Source: Candidatus Bathyarchaeota archaeon (lineage in GTDB: Archaea; Thermoproteota; Bathyarchaeia; TCS64). From it: 14,361 nt of DNA. The stretch spans positions 1 through 14,361 of the forward strand of contig JAOZIG010000530.1 of NCBI GenBank assembly GCA_026014515.1, given 5' to 3'. Below the pieces are notes generated by a model. The model searched no databases. It was not told where the DNA came from and saw only the letters and a list, made by a program, of their open reading frames with translations. Below are positions 1-8,113 of the stretch, piece after piece. Each line of letters opens with the position of its first letter. Position 1 is the first letter of the stretch. The position numbers and the translations under genes are program-made.

Positions 1-307
1 TCATGAAGACGATGATTAGGCTTGCGAAGCCTCCTGCATATAATCCGCTGATGATTACGTTGTTTATTCTTCCTTCGAAGAGTGATCCAACGAGTATGGC
101 GAGGTAGAAGAAGATGAGTGCTACCATCACTGGCACCATTATGACGTAGATTCCAGCTGGTGCCATTGATTCTGGGATGTATGGTAGGAAGCTGGCTACG
201 TCTCCGATGGTAATTGTTGATGCGAAGCTTAGTACGGCTAGCACTGCGATTATGGAGAAGAATATCACTGTGGCTCTGATTAGCCTGCTTCTAGTCTCGT
301 TGTCCAC
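1..307 (-). CDS. Integral membrane protein, N-terminal part (cut by window edge)
   Basis: An uninterrupted minus-strand frame starts with GTG at 305-307 and is still open at base 1, giving about 102 residues. It begins with a short polar stretch (VDNETRSRLIR), then a hydrophobic helix (about residues 11-30), a loop with the sequence SFLPYIPESMAPAG, a second helix (about 52-72), a polar FEGRIN turn, and the start of a third helix at the edge. It overlaps the end of the upstream transglutaminase-like gene by 17 bases, so the two are probably co-transcribed and translationally coupled. No strong Shine-Dalgarno sequence precedes the GTG. The positive residues before the first helix fit a cytosolic N-terminus. 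I do not recognise the family. By analogy with the second module in this window, it may be a membrane partner of the transglutaminase-like protein; that is inference. Confidence 0.72.
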   Translation of the reverse strand, partial: MDNETRSRLIRATVIFFSIIAVLAVLSFASTITIGDVASFLPYIPESMAPAGIYVIMVPVMVALIFFYLAILVGSLFEGRINNVIISGLYAGGFASLIIVFM

Positions 308-2411
308 TCTTCATCAACTCAATTATTAGCTCTATAGTAGCGTTCGTGCGCTTAAAGTCATCTTGGCTCAACGTAATATTGCTGTACATGGCTATCTCAT
401 AGCTTGAGACAAGGTCCTCCAGCAAGGCATCCGCTGTCTGTGGTAGGCGCTCCTCTAGCACGTACTGGAACTCTCGTGGTGTCATGGCTTCATCAATATC
501 TGGGTAGATTCGCTGCATTGATACGTAGAACCTGTTGAATAGCTTGACCACACCTTCTTCATAGCTTGTGTATTCGAGAGGCACTCCATCCTCAAACCCA
601 ATGTACTGTCTCTCAGGTGCAAGCTTTACACGAGCCTCTATCACAGGTTCCTCTTCTTGGAGTCTTTTGTTTCTTCTCGCTGCATACACACCTACCCCGA
701 TTGATGCTGTTAATGCGACACCTATGTTGTATGGGAACGTGAAGAGCAGCGCTAGGAAGTTGGTGGCGTCAGGTGGAGGTACAATGACTGTAACCGCTAA
801 CGTGTCTACTGCTCCAAGATAATAGGTGCATTCCTCTTTCACAAGGCTCACGTTTACCTGTCCCTTATCAGGGAATAGCGCTACAAAGCTTACTTTTCCC
901 TCCCCGTCGCTCTTGAGCGTGATTATCTGATCTAGGAACTTCACGTTTAGCGTGGTGTTTACTATGGGTGTTCCATCGCTTGAGTCAACTATTGTGCCTC
1001 TGTATGTGATGTTTCTTCCCTCGTAGACCTGTCTTGGTCCATTGATATTGATTGTTGGGTCAGCCATCACCTTAATGGGTGGATCGCTGAAGGATTCCAT
1101 GTAGTAGGCCGTTTCTAGGCTGTGAGCTGTCAGGTTATAGTCGCCTATGGTGACTTCTGGTGTGGCGTCACAGGTTACGTTGAACCAGCCATCAGTTACT
1201 ACTCCTACTCCGACGATCAAACCAGCCTCTGACATGTTCCACTTGTCTTCTTTCAGGATGATCTCTACTTGTGTGTCTGTTACGGCTGTATCGTTTGTGG
1301 TTCTTACTGTTCCCCAGACGTTGAACTGTTGTCCTCTGATGGCGACTGGGTCGTTGCCTGTGATGTTGCAGATGGTTTGTTGTTGGGTGATGTTTTGGTT
1401 GCCTTCGGTTGTGTGTATTGGACATGCGTCGAAGGTTACCCAGCCAAGGTTCTCGAACTCTACTTCAGCGTACATGTATGCCTGCTGTGGAAGCACATAC
1501 TGCATCTCGACATCTGGTTTGACAGTGTATCCAACCACGACTCTTGCTGGAATGTCTAAACTTCTTGCAAGCAGCACAAAGGCTGTGTTGAAGTGGCTTC
1601 CTACTCCTACTTTTGTGATTGAGAGGAAGTACCTGATGGGGTCATAGGATGATGGTGTGGCTGGGAATGATTCATTGAACTCAAAGTTATCCAAGAGGTA
1701 TCTCTGAAGCGTTACCAGTTTATCATAATCCGTGGCTGCACTACCACTCCACTCGATAGCCTTCTCAGCTAGATAATCCTCTAGTGCAACTGGTACTTGA
1801 AGTGCTTCTTCTGGTCCTATTGCTTGGCTTGCTCTGAGCGCTGCTTCGCTGTACTGGTATTTCTTGTAGCTTACCCAGTATGGTTGGTCGTATGGTTCTA
1901 TTGCGTCAAAGCTCTGGATGTCCTCATAGTAGTCGATGGTGAAATCGCTCTGGTTTAGTTTGAGGTGGTCAGTGTTTTGTGCAACAAGCATGTACCCTGT
2001 TAGGTTTGTTAAGGGGTTTACTTGGAACTGTACGAGCGCCGGGTTTTTGGGGTATGTTGGATCGGTTGGTAGTAGTTGTCCGTAGTAGTTCATTGGCTCT
2101 TGGTTCATTGGTTTGGTCCATGTGCCGTGTGTGTAGTTGTAGGCTGCGTATCGTCTGAGGTATTTGTCTCGTGTGGGTAGTCTGATGAGGAGTATTGGTC
2201 CTTTTTCTTGTTCAACCTCATAACCAACCTGTGCTTGCTGTTCTCCACCACTCAGAGTCTGGGCTTCTGAGAATCCTTTTGCTGTTATTGGGGATTTATC
2301 GTCTAGTTCGAGTCGCGTGATGTCTCCTAGGATGTTGATGGCTGTGCTCAGCATTCCCACGCTGAGTGTTAGCACAATGAGTAATCCTAGGAGTCGCGCG
2401 TACTGTTTCAA
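291..2411 (-). CDS. Membrane-anchored transglutaminase-like protein, catalytic residues replaced, with Ig-like region and DUF4129-like tail
   Basis: This 706-residue protein has an N-terminal membrane helix or signal anchor (about 5-25), an outer N-terminal domain, a transglutaminase-like core (about 205-335), an Ig-like beta-rich region (about 345-545), a second helix (about 552-576) followed by RRNKR, and a helical cytosolic tail (about 615-700) resembling DUF4129. The family core is recognisable from the HFNTAFVLLARS..IPARVVVGY stretch (273-295) and GWVTFDACP (323-331). The usual catalytic Cys of the GYCxHF motif is Gly271 and the usual His of HAWxEV is Tyr312; only Asp328 remains. The protein is therefore probably not an active transglutaminase or protease. 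Thirteen N-x-S/T sequons lie in the outer part, consistent with surface glycosylation. The start is TTG, since no in-frame ATG lies just upstream and later starts would cut the anchor. A paralogue lies at 8106-9923. Confidence 0.85.
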   Translation of the reverse strand: MKQYARLLGLLIVLTLSVGMLSTAINILGDITRLELDDKSPITAKGFSEAQTLSGGEQQAQVGYEVEQEKGPILLIRLPTRDKYLRRYAAYNYTHGTWTKPMNQEPMNYYGQLLPTDPTYPKNPALVQFQVNPLTNLTGYMLVAQNTDHLKLNQSDFTIDYYEDIQSFDAIEPYDQPYWVSYKKYQYSEAALRASQAIGPEEALQVPVALEDYLAEKAIEWSGSAATDYDKLVTLQRYLLDNFEFNESFPATPSSYDPIRYFLSITKVGVGSHFNTAFVLLARSLDIPARVVVGYTVKPDVEMQYVLPQQAYMYAEVEFENLGWVTFDACPIHTTEGNQNITQQQTICNITGNDPVAIRGQQFNVWGTVRTTNDTAVTDTQVEIILKEDKWNMSEAGLIVGVGVVTDGWFNVTCDATPEVTIGDYNLTAHSLETAYYMESFSDPPIKVMADPTININGPRQVYEGRNITYRGTIVDSSDGTPIVNTTLNVKFLDQIITLKSDGEGKVSFVALFPDKGQVNVSLVKEECTYYLGAVDTLAVTVIVPPPDATNFLALLFTFPYNIGVALTASIGVGVYAARRNKRLQEEEPVIEARVKLAPERQYIGFEDGVPLEYTSYEEGVVKLFNRFYVSMQRIYPDIDEAMTPREFQYVLEERLPQTADALLEDLVSSYEIAMYSNITLSQDDFKRTNATIELIIELMKSGQRD

Positions 2412-2470
2412 TATGGTTGTACATCCCCTGTGTGGGTTTTATTCTTTTACGTGCCCGTTTTATATGGTGA
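2412..2470 (-). promoter_or_regulatory. Promoter and leader of the 706-residue transglutaminase-like gene
   Basis: On the minus strand an ATATAAAA box (2466-2459) lies about 50 bases upstream of the TTG start. Archaeal transcription typically begins about 25 bases after the TATA box, which puts the start near 2437 and leaves a leader of about 26 bases. A GGGG run (2428-2425) lies 13 bases before the TTG and may serve as a loose Shine-Dalgarno sequence. This is pattern recognition only. Confidence 0.5.
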
Positions 2471-2643
2471 AATGACCAGAAACCGGGTTGTCTCAGTTTT
2501 CTGTTACATTACTTGCTGTATGGGACTAAATTAAAGGTCTTTATGGACCCCCAATATGTACCGAAACAATCAAGTTAGCATCAGGAGTTGAGAGCAACTT
2601 AGTCCCCGCAAATCATTTACACCCAAGAAACAATCACATACCC
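2471..2643 (+). promoter_or_regulatory. Upstream region of the arginine deiminase-like gene, with a small dyad
   Basis: This is the plus-strand half of the divergent gap. Two AT-rich candidates for a TATA box are CTAAATTAAAG (2526-2536) and TCTTTATGG (2538-2546). Either would leave a leader of roughly 70-90 bases. That leader would contain a perfect short inverted repeat, AGTTG-agag-CAACT (2586-2599). No Shine-Dalgarno sequence precedes the ATG at 2644. No copy of the TTGTCAA operator found at 9965-10072 is present. The promoter assignment is weak. Confidence 0.3.
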
Positions 2644-3993
2644 ATGTGGACAGTCAAGTCCGAGTCAGGCAAATTAAACGCAGTACTAGTACAAGACTCA
2701 ACAGAACAACTATGGACAAAGAAAATGCCTTTCGCAGGCATCGAGTCCAGCACCCATTATGTAAGCCGAGACCCCCACGCCCAGATGAACCCCGGGCATG
2801 ATCAGTGGCTACAGCTACCCAAGATTCTCAGAGATGAAGGCGTGCAGGTGTTTGAAGTCAAGGAGATGCTAGGGAAGATTATTGAGAACGCTACCTTGGC
2901 TGAGTTAGGAGAGATGGTAGATGATGTCTGGATGGGGGTGCCTAACCCTCCTGAGCCAGAAGACCTTACTGTTGATCACTTGATGTGGGGTAACCCGCCC
3001 ATTCCATTCTATGATCCAGTGACCGAGGAAGTAGTGCTCCCCGATCATCGTAGAGTTGCGTGGACCTATACAAGAGACACCAGCTTCACGACACAGGTGG
3101 GGGCCGTCATCTGTAATATGAGGCGATACAGCAGACGCTATGAGACACGAGTGGTCAAGCTTTGCTATCAGTATGATCCGGTGCTTAGTGAGAAGACCGA
3201 GATTGTTTATGATGCTAATGAGACTCTTGGTGTGTTCAGTGAGCCTCCTTGTGTTGAGGGTGGTGATACCCAGATCATTGATGATGAGACCATCGCTATT
3301 GGAGTAGGACAGCGTTCAACCGTTACAGGCGTTGTTGAGACTGCAAAGCGTTTGTTTGAGGCTGACACGGATGGTGTGTTGAAGTATATTTGTGCAGTGA
3401 ATCTGGCTGATTACCCGGCTGTAGATTATATGCATCTTGATGTAACCATCAACCACCCAGACAAGGGCAAAGTACTGGTCATGCCCTATGTCTACGATAC
3501 AGAGATTCTCAAAGATTACCCCCCCAAGAAGCTATTACTGAAGACCCTTGAAGCCATCAGACGCCAAAGCGAGCTACATGGAAGACCCATGGAGCCACTA
3601 GTGCATCCAGATCACTTCGCTGCACTAGGCAGAACCGGAGTCTACATCAACGACAACGGTAAACCAAAGCTACTCAGGAACGAGATAAGCTTCCTAGACT
3701 TTTTGTTGAAGGAGGAGAAACTTGAGAAAGACGGTGTGATCTATGTTGGAGGAGTACCAGAGGACCCATGGGACGTTGAACACTTGCTGGATACTATGCT
3801 TGAGCAGAGCCGAGGCGCATCAAACATCGTGACCATCAGACCCGGAATGGTAATCGCCTACGATAGAAACCACGCCACTAACGAGGAGCTACGAAACCAC
3901 GGCGTAACAGTCAGGGAATGGGAGTCAGGATACCTAGACTTGCTGGGTGGACCTCACTGTAGTACAAGTCCGTTAAGCAGGGATTCTGTCTAA
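2644..3993 (+). CDS. Arginine deiminase-like enzyme (guanidino-group modifying superfamily)
   Basis: This 449-residue protein carries the arginine deiminase signature: TRD (143-145), EGGD (205-208), HLD (264-266), the RPGMVIAYDRN segment (399-409), and the C-terminal GGPHCSTSPL with the nucleophile Cys439. Arginine deiminase hydrolyses arginine to citrulline and ammonia in the cytosol through a covalent Cys adduct, with Asp/Glu residues binding the guanidino group and His activating water; all these motifs are present. The N-terminal part differs from classical ArcA: I do not see the FDD-type motif, and the equivalent region reads PFAGIESSTHYV before NPGHDQW. The substrate may therefore be arginine or a related guanidino compound. 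No ornithine transcarbamylase or carbamate kinase gene is nearby, so an ATP-yielding arginine pathway is not supported here. Its TAA overlaps the stop codon of the convergent gene. Confidence 0.85.
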   Translation: MWTVKSESGKLNAVLVQDSTEQLWTKKMPFAGIESSTHYVSRDPHAQMNPGHDQWLQLPKILRDEGVQVFEVKEMLGKIIENATLAELGEMVDDVWMGVPNPPEPEDLTVDHLMWGNPPIPFYDPVTEEVVLPDHRRVAWTYTRDTSFTTQVGAVICNMRRYSRRYETRVVKLCYQYDPVLSEKTEIVYDANETLGVFSEPPCVEGGDTQIIDDETIAIGVGQRSTVTGVVETAKRLFEADTDGVLKYICAVNLADYPAVDYMHLDVTINHPDKGKVLVMPYVYDTEILKDYPPKKLLLKTLEAIRRQSELHGRPMEPLVHPDHFAALGRTGVYINDNGKPKLLRNEISFLDFLLKEEKLEKDGVIYVGGVPEDPWDVEHLLDTMLEQSRGASNIVTIRPGMVIAYDRNHATNEELRNHGVTVREWESGYLDLLGGPHCSTSPLSRDSV

Positions 3994-4667
3994 TTCTCTT
4001 TTCTTATCCCCATTATAGTTACGATTATGATTCCGACACCGGTTAGTGCTGGTATTATGCTTAGTATTCCCGGTAACTTGGTTTGAATAACTGTATTCAG
4101 GTAATCTACGACTGCGATGAGCGCAATTGCTATGGTAACCGTCTGAGTAGTTAGTCTTGTTTGGAGTTTTAGTTGGTTTCTTGTTAGATTGTTTATCGAA
4201 TCGGGTGTTCCACCTCTCATGGCTAGTTCATTGAATTGTGTTTTGATTAGGTTGAACGAGAATAGGGTGATGTATACGGTTGTTAATAGGATCGTGATTA
4301 TGAGCACATTGAGTGTGGGTTCTGTTGCATTGAATGCCGCTAACGTGTGTTGAGTCATTCTAGGGACATCTATGTGTTTGAGTTCTGTCCAGACAAACTC
4401 TGTCTTCATGTAATGGTACTGGATGCTCCATTGAAGCCCGGATTTACCCAGTATCAAAGGCAGCGTTAGCAATGCCCCAGTGTAGATGAGTCTCCTGTAT
4501 CCCAGTGTGTTTTCGATCACCAGTGTTACTATGGTAGCTGCTATTCCGAGAAAGATTGTTACGATGCTGAATCTAGGTGTCCATGATAGACAGGAAAAGG
4601 AGTATAACCCAAGCAGGTTACACGCAAAGAGTGTCAACATCTCGATGGCTGTTAATGTTTTTTTCAT
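3990..4667 (-). CDS. Small polytopic membrane protein, last gene of the MoxR-DUF58 operon
   Basis: A 225-residue hydrophobic protein with about six predicted helices (roughly 7-27, 34-52, 58-74, 119-141, 172-190, 199-221) and a polar loop between helices three and four (about 75-117). I chose the ATG at 4665-4667 rather than an in-frame ATG 57 bases upstream. The chosen start overlaps the DUF58 stop as TAATG and sits about seven bases after an AGGTGA ribosome binding site, whereas the longer form would add a polar 19-residue extension inside the DUF58 gene. The family is not recognised. Position suggests a membrane partner of the DUF58/MoxR complex. Its stop codon overlaps the stop of the convergent arginine deiminase-like gene. 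Confidence 0.8.
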   Translation of the reverse strand: MKKTLTAIEMLTLFACNLLGLYSFSCLSWTPRFSIVTIFLGIAATIVTLVIENTLGYRRLIYTGALLTLPLILGKSGLQWSIQYHYMKTEFVWTELKHIDVPRMTQHTLAAFNATEPTLNVLIITILLTTVYITLFSFNLIKTQFNELAMRGGTPDSINNLTRNQLKLQTRLTTQTVTIAIALIAVVDYLNTVIQTKLPGILSIIPALTGVGIIIVTIMGIRKEN

Positions 4668-6013
4668 TACTTGTTCACCTGCGCTATTATCGCTTCGTTT
4701 AGAAGTTCTCTTGTTGGGTTCCACTGGACCACTGGTATTCTGTTGGTTACTTGTTCGATTAACGTGATGTCTTCTAGGTATCTGAGTCTTGACGCTTGGT
4801 CCGGGTAATCCAGTAACTCGTACCCAATGATATGGACCAGTAATACTGGAGGGCTTCTGGATTCATGTATATTGATCTTTTCCAAGTCCTCGCGTAGAGT
4901 CTCAAGGTGGCTCTGGTCTACGATTGTTATGAGAATGATAAGAGGCGCTGCTCCCTTGATGTAACTCTGTGCCTGATCCAGTGCCTCTGATAGTGATGGA
5001 AAGAGGGAAGATGGGCGGAGATACATGAGTCTCTCCCTGATTTTGATGAATTGCTGGGTTCCTGTTTCTGGTGGTAGGATTCCCCGGTACTCGTATCTGG
5101 GTGTTACCTCTGACTGTGTATTTCTGTGCAAGAACCCCATGCTTCCCACAGGATAGTCATCATTGTATAAACTGAATCCAAGTTGGCAGTTTCGGTTCAG
5201 GTAGAAGGCTGATAGCTCCAATACCGCGTGTATCGCGTACTCGAAGCAGTTGTTGATGGTGTTTCCGGTCTGCATTCTTGACGCGGTGTTCATGAATATC
5301 CAGATGGTTTTTCTTCCCTCTTTCTCGTACTCGTTCACCATGGGGGAAAACTGGTGGTGTGCTCGTCTAGCGGTAGCCTTCCAGTTAATCGTCCGATATG
5401 GGTCACCGATCTGGTATTCACGTATATCCTTGAAATCTGTTGTCGGTGTACCCATCTGTATTAATGCCTCGGTGGGTACAGGCATGTTTGAGTAGATTTT
5501 TCTGTCCCTGATCCGTCTGATGTTGTGGTGTTTTGGGTACACCATTAACGTCACAGGGTCGTTGATTGTCCCTTGTAGTGTGTTGGTGAACCCTAGGGGG
5601 TGTCTTGTCTCCCATGATACTTCGCCTGTCTCGTAGATTCCCCTTTTCTGGCATTTCACTGTGAAAACAACATCCTCCTCCAGTGGGGCTTTGTTTTTCC
5701 AGAGGGTTACGAAGTTGTTGCCTTCTATCAACTTGAGTTGGTTTGATAACCTGACTCCTACTGTTACGGGTCCGGTGCCTTGCTTTACGTTGATTCTATA
5801 ATGAAATGTGTACAGGTCGTCTACTTCGAGTTTGGTGTCATGGTTAAGCCTCTCAACTGTGACGCCTTTTGGCTGTTGTTGGTTGAACCCTGTAAATAGG
5901 TAGACCAGTATCAGTGAACCAGCGTACATCATGACCATGTTCCCCATGAGGACTCCAAACAGTATCACTGCGGCGCATGCTGTGGCTATCTGGAGGGGAA
6001 CCTTGGTTATCAT
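4667..6013 (-). CDS. DUF58 family protein with VWA-like domain, MIDAS signature lost
   Basis: A 448-residue protein with two N-terminal membrane helices (about 8-24 and 28-43), a beta-rich domain (about 50-160), the DUF58 signature DFKDIREYQIGDPYRTINWKATAR-type segment (193-216), and a VWA-like C-terminal domain. DUF58 proteins are nearly always encoded next to MoxR ATPases and are thought to work with them at the membrane. In the VWA-like domain the place usually held by a DTSxSM metal-site motif reads NTASRM (242-247), so the Asp and both Ser ligands appear replaced; metal-dependent adhesion seems unlikely. The ATG lies two bases after the MoxR stop, and the gene's stop overlaps the next start by one base. 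The assignment to DUF58 is firm, the biochemical role is not known. Confidence 0.93.
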   Translation of the reverse strand: MITKVPLQIATACAAVILFGVLMGNMVMMYAGSLILVYLFTGFNQQQPKGVTVERLNHDTKLEVDDLYTFHYRINVKQGTGPVTVGVRLSNQLKLIEGNNFVTLWKNKAPLEEDVVFTVKCQKRGIYETGEVSWETRHPLGFTNTLQGTINDPVTLMVYPKHHNIRRIRDRKIYSNMPVPTEALIQMGTPTTDFKDIREYQIGDPYRTINWKATARRAHHQFSPMVNEYEKEGRKTIWIFMNTASRMQTGNTINNCFEYAIHAVLELSAFYLNRNCQLGFSLYNDDYPVGSMGFLHRNTQSEVTPRYEYRGILPPETGTQQFIKIRERLMYLRPSSLFPSLSEALDQAQSYIKGAAPLIILITIVDQSHLETLREDLEKINIHESRSPPVLLVHIIGYELLDYPDQASRLRYLEDITLIEQVTNRIPVVQWNPTRELLNEAIIAQVNK

Positions 6014-6015
6014 GT

Positions 6016-6990
6016 CTATTTTCTCATGAAGTCTTTTGGTACCTCGATGTCCTCAACGATGTTTCGGATGATGGCTCTATCATCGATACCACCCTCAAGA
6101 CTGTACTTTGTCTTCAGGATCACCCTATGGCTTAAGGCATCAATCGCATATGTCTTCACATCATCCGGTGTTACATAGTCTCTGCCCAAGGTGAGGGCGT
6201 GTGCTTTAGCGACCTTCATGAGGCTGATTCCCCCTCTGGGGCTGCTTCCTATGGTAACTTGTGGTGACTCACGGGTGGCTCTGACTATGTCTACTATGTA
6301 CTGCATTATCTGCTGGTCCACATAGATGTCTCTCTCCGCCCTCCTCTGTATCTCCGCGAACCCATCACTGGTGGTAACTGGTTCTATGAACCCTGTGGGG
6401 TCATCTTGTTGCCAATGGTTTCTACGACTGAGAATCGCAAGCTCCTCTTCCCTTGTCTCGGCGTACCCTATGGATAACCGCAGCGTAAACCGGTCCATCT
6501 GAGCCTCAGGCAGCGGATACGTGCCCTCAAACTCTATGGGGTTCTGGGTGGCCAAAACAAAGAAAGGCTCCGCTAATCCATGTGTCTCTCCCTCTATCGT
6601 TACCTGTCGTTCCTGCATACACTCAAGGAGGGCTGCCTGAACCTTTGGAGGGCTCCTGTTGATCTCATCAGCCAACAGTATGTTTGTGAACACTGGACCC
6701 TTCATGAGACTGAACTCGCCCGTGTTGAATCTCCAAACTTTTGTACCCGTGATGTCTGAAGGCATCAGATCAGGGGTGAACTGGACTCTTTTCCAGTCAC
6801 AGCCCGTTGTGGTAGCGAATGTCCTTGCTAAGAGGGTCTTGCCTAAGCCGGGGTAATCCTCGAAAAGAACATGCCCGTTAGCCAAGGCGGCTACGAGCAC
6901 TTTTCTAAGTACTGGGGGTTTGCAGACAAAGTATTGTCCCACGGTGTCCAGTATTTTATCGCATATCTTTTTTGCTTCATCAAAACTCAT
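6016..6990 (-). CDS. MoxR-family AAA+ ATPase
   Basis: A 324-residue cytosolic ATPase of full family length. Visible motifs are Walker A DYPGLGKT (45-52), Walker B ILLADE (104-109) followed by INRSPPK, sensor 1 ATQN (147-150), the PEAQMDRF arginine-finger segment (161-168, Arg167), and sensor 2 GSSPRGG (248-254, Arg252). All residues needed for nucleotide binding and hydrolysis appear intact. MoxR proteins act as chaperone-like remodelling factors for VWA/DUF58 partners, here presumably the next gene. A strong AGGTGA ribosome binding site lies six bases upstream of the ATG, within the 13-base gap to the preceding gene. It is the only member of this operon with a fully conserved active site. 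Confidence 0.97.
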   Translation of the reverse strand: MSFDEAKKICDKILDTVGQYFVCKPPVLRKVLVAALANGHVLFEDYPGLGKTLLARTFATTTGCDWKRVQFTPDLMPSDITGTKVWRFNTGEFSLMKGPVFTNILLADEINRSPPKVQAALLECMQERQVTIEGETHGLAEPFFVLATQNPIEFEGTYPLPEAQMDRFTLRLSIGYAETREEELAILSRRNHWQQDDPTGFIEPVTTSDGFAEIQRRAERDIYVDQQIMQYIVDIVRATRESPQVTIGSSPRGGISLMKVAKAHALTLGRDYVTPDDVKTYAIDALSHRVILKTKYSLEGGIDDRAIIRNIVEDIEVPKDFMRK

Positions 6991-7003
6991 TTTTTCACCT
7001 TCA

Positions 7004-8113
7004 TCATAAAATCCGTTCCTGCATCTCAGAGATGACGTGATTGAGAACCGTCTCTCTCTGCTGTCTATGTCTGGTGTCTCTTCCCTGTGTATGTTTAGCT
7101 AACTGGAGTGGTTCATCGGGCTCGTAGTAGTTCATGAGGTCTCTGATATCCAGATTGATTAGCTCCAAGGTGACGCCTTTTTTCCTGTAAATCTCGGTAA
7201 TGTATAGGATTAGAAGCGTCTTCTCACCTGTTTCAAGGAAATTGTTTACCAGTTTATTCCATCGATCAAGATCAACATCGCTTCTGATCTTGATATCTTG
7301 TACGTGGCGTGTCCAGTTACCCTTGAGCTCCGTTACCATGACCTTCTGGGACTCCCTGAACCGCCAGTAATAGTTCAAGCCCACTAGGCAGACGGCTATC
7401 AACTCGAATAGATAGATGAACCCCGCGCTTCCCGCCAAGACTCGTATCAATAACTGTCTGTATGTCGTGCAGTAGAACGTCGCAACAACCAAGAAGATGA
7501 TGGGTAACTGTGTCAATACGTCAAGGTACTTGGAGATTCTGCCTGTTCTGCCCTCAAAATATTTGAGGAAAATCATGGCGGAGCTTACGCATCCAAGCAC
7601 CAAGAACCCGACATCAAGGCCCTCTGTGTGTATCTCGGGTATCCTAGCCGTCATCAGAGCTCCTGTTACTCCAAATACGAGATACTTGAATGCCTTGGCC
7701 GAGAAGAGAAGAAGTCTCTGTTTCTGTCCATATGTGTTCTCGGCTAGATGGAGAAGGATCATGGCTCCGACGCCAATCAGCAGAATATTGCTTGTGTATC
7801 TTAGGCTATCCGGGCTGCTTGGGGCTGATACCAGTAAATAGACTGAACCTAGGATGCCCGTGTATGTTGTGCTTCTTCTAATCGGTTTGATCCATGCTCC
7901 TGAGAGAAGATACGTTATTACTCGACTCAGGTAGAAGCCAGTGATTATGGCTAGTAGTGGCAAACGTAGTATGCTGATGTTTAGGGTTGTTGAGTTGACA
8001 TAGTCGTACTCTAGTTCTATCAGTCTTGGGGCTCGTAGATACCAGTATACTATGAATCCTAGTACAATATACTTGATTGAAGCCTTCAGGATCTCTTTAT
8101 CTCTTTTATCCAC
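7004..8113 (-). CDS. Polytopic membrane protein with cytosolic helical tail
   Basis: A 369-residue protein with about eight hydrophobic helices (roughly 11-27, 46-66, 82-98, 108-124, 138-156, 166-184, 198-214, 222-246) followed by a charged, helical tail of about 120 residues (250-369) that should face the cytosol. The start is GTG at 8111-8113, nine bases after a GGAGGT ribosome binding site, and it overlaps the end of the preceding gene by eight bases, which indicates translational coupling. The family is not recognised. Membrane proteins are common partners in MoxR/DUF58/transglutaminase-fold operons, and the long tail is well placed to contact the MoxR ATPase encoded next; that contact is inference. 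Confidence 0.85.
   Translation of the reverse strand: MDKRDKEILKASIKYIVLGFIVYWYLRAPRLIELEYDYVNSTTLNISILRLPLLAIITGFYLSRVITYLLSGAWIKPIRRSTTYTGILGSVYLLVSAPSSPDSLRYTSNILLIGVGAMILLHLAENTYGQKQRLLLFSAKAFKYLVFGVTGALMTARIPEIHTEGLDVGFLVLGCVSSAMIFLKYFEGRTGRISKYLDVLTQLPIIFLVVATFYCTTYRQLLIRVLAGSAGFIYLFELIAVCLVGLNYYWRFRESQKVMVTELKGNWTRHVQDIKIRSDVDLDRWNKLVNNFLETGEKTLLILYITEIYRKKGVTLELINLDIRDLMNYYEPDEPLQLAKHTQGRDTRHRQQRETVLNHVISEMQERIL

Noticed and set aside
1147..1647. A 166-codon open frame on the plus strand
   Set aside because: It lies wholly antisense to the transglutaminase-like gene, has a low-complexity Thr/Val/Ser-rich translation, and matches no family; the opposite strand has clear conserved motifs.
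2550..2563. CCCAATATGTAC present both here and near 11194
   Set aside because: One shared 12-base word between two AT-rich gaps is expected by chance in a window of this length, and its position relative to genes differs.
4668..4724. A 19-residue N-terminal extension of the small membrane protein from an upstream ATG
   Set aside because: It lies inside the DUF58 gene, is polar, and the ATG at 4667 has an AGGTGA ribosome binding site and a TAATG stop-start overlap.
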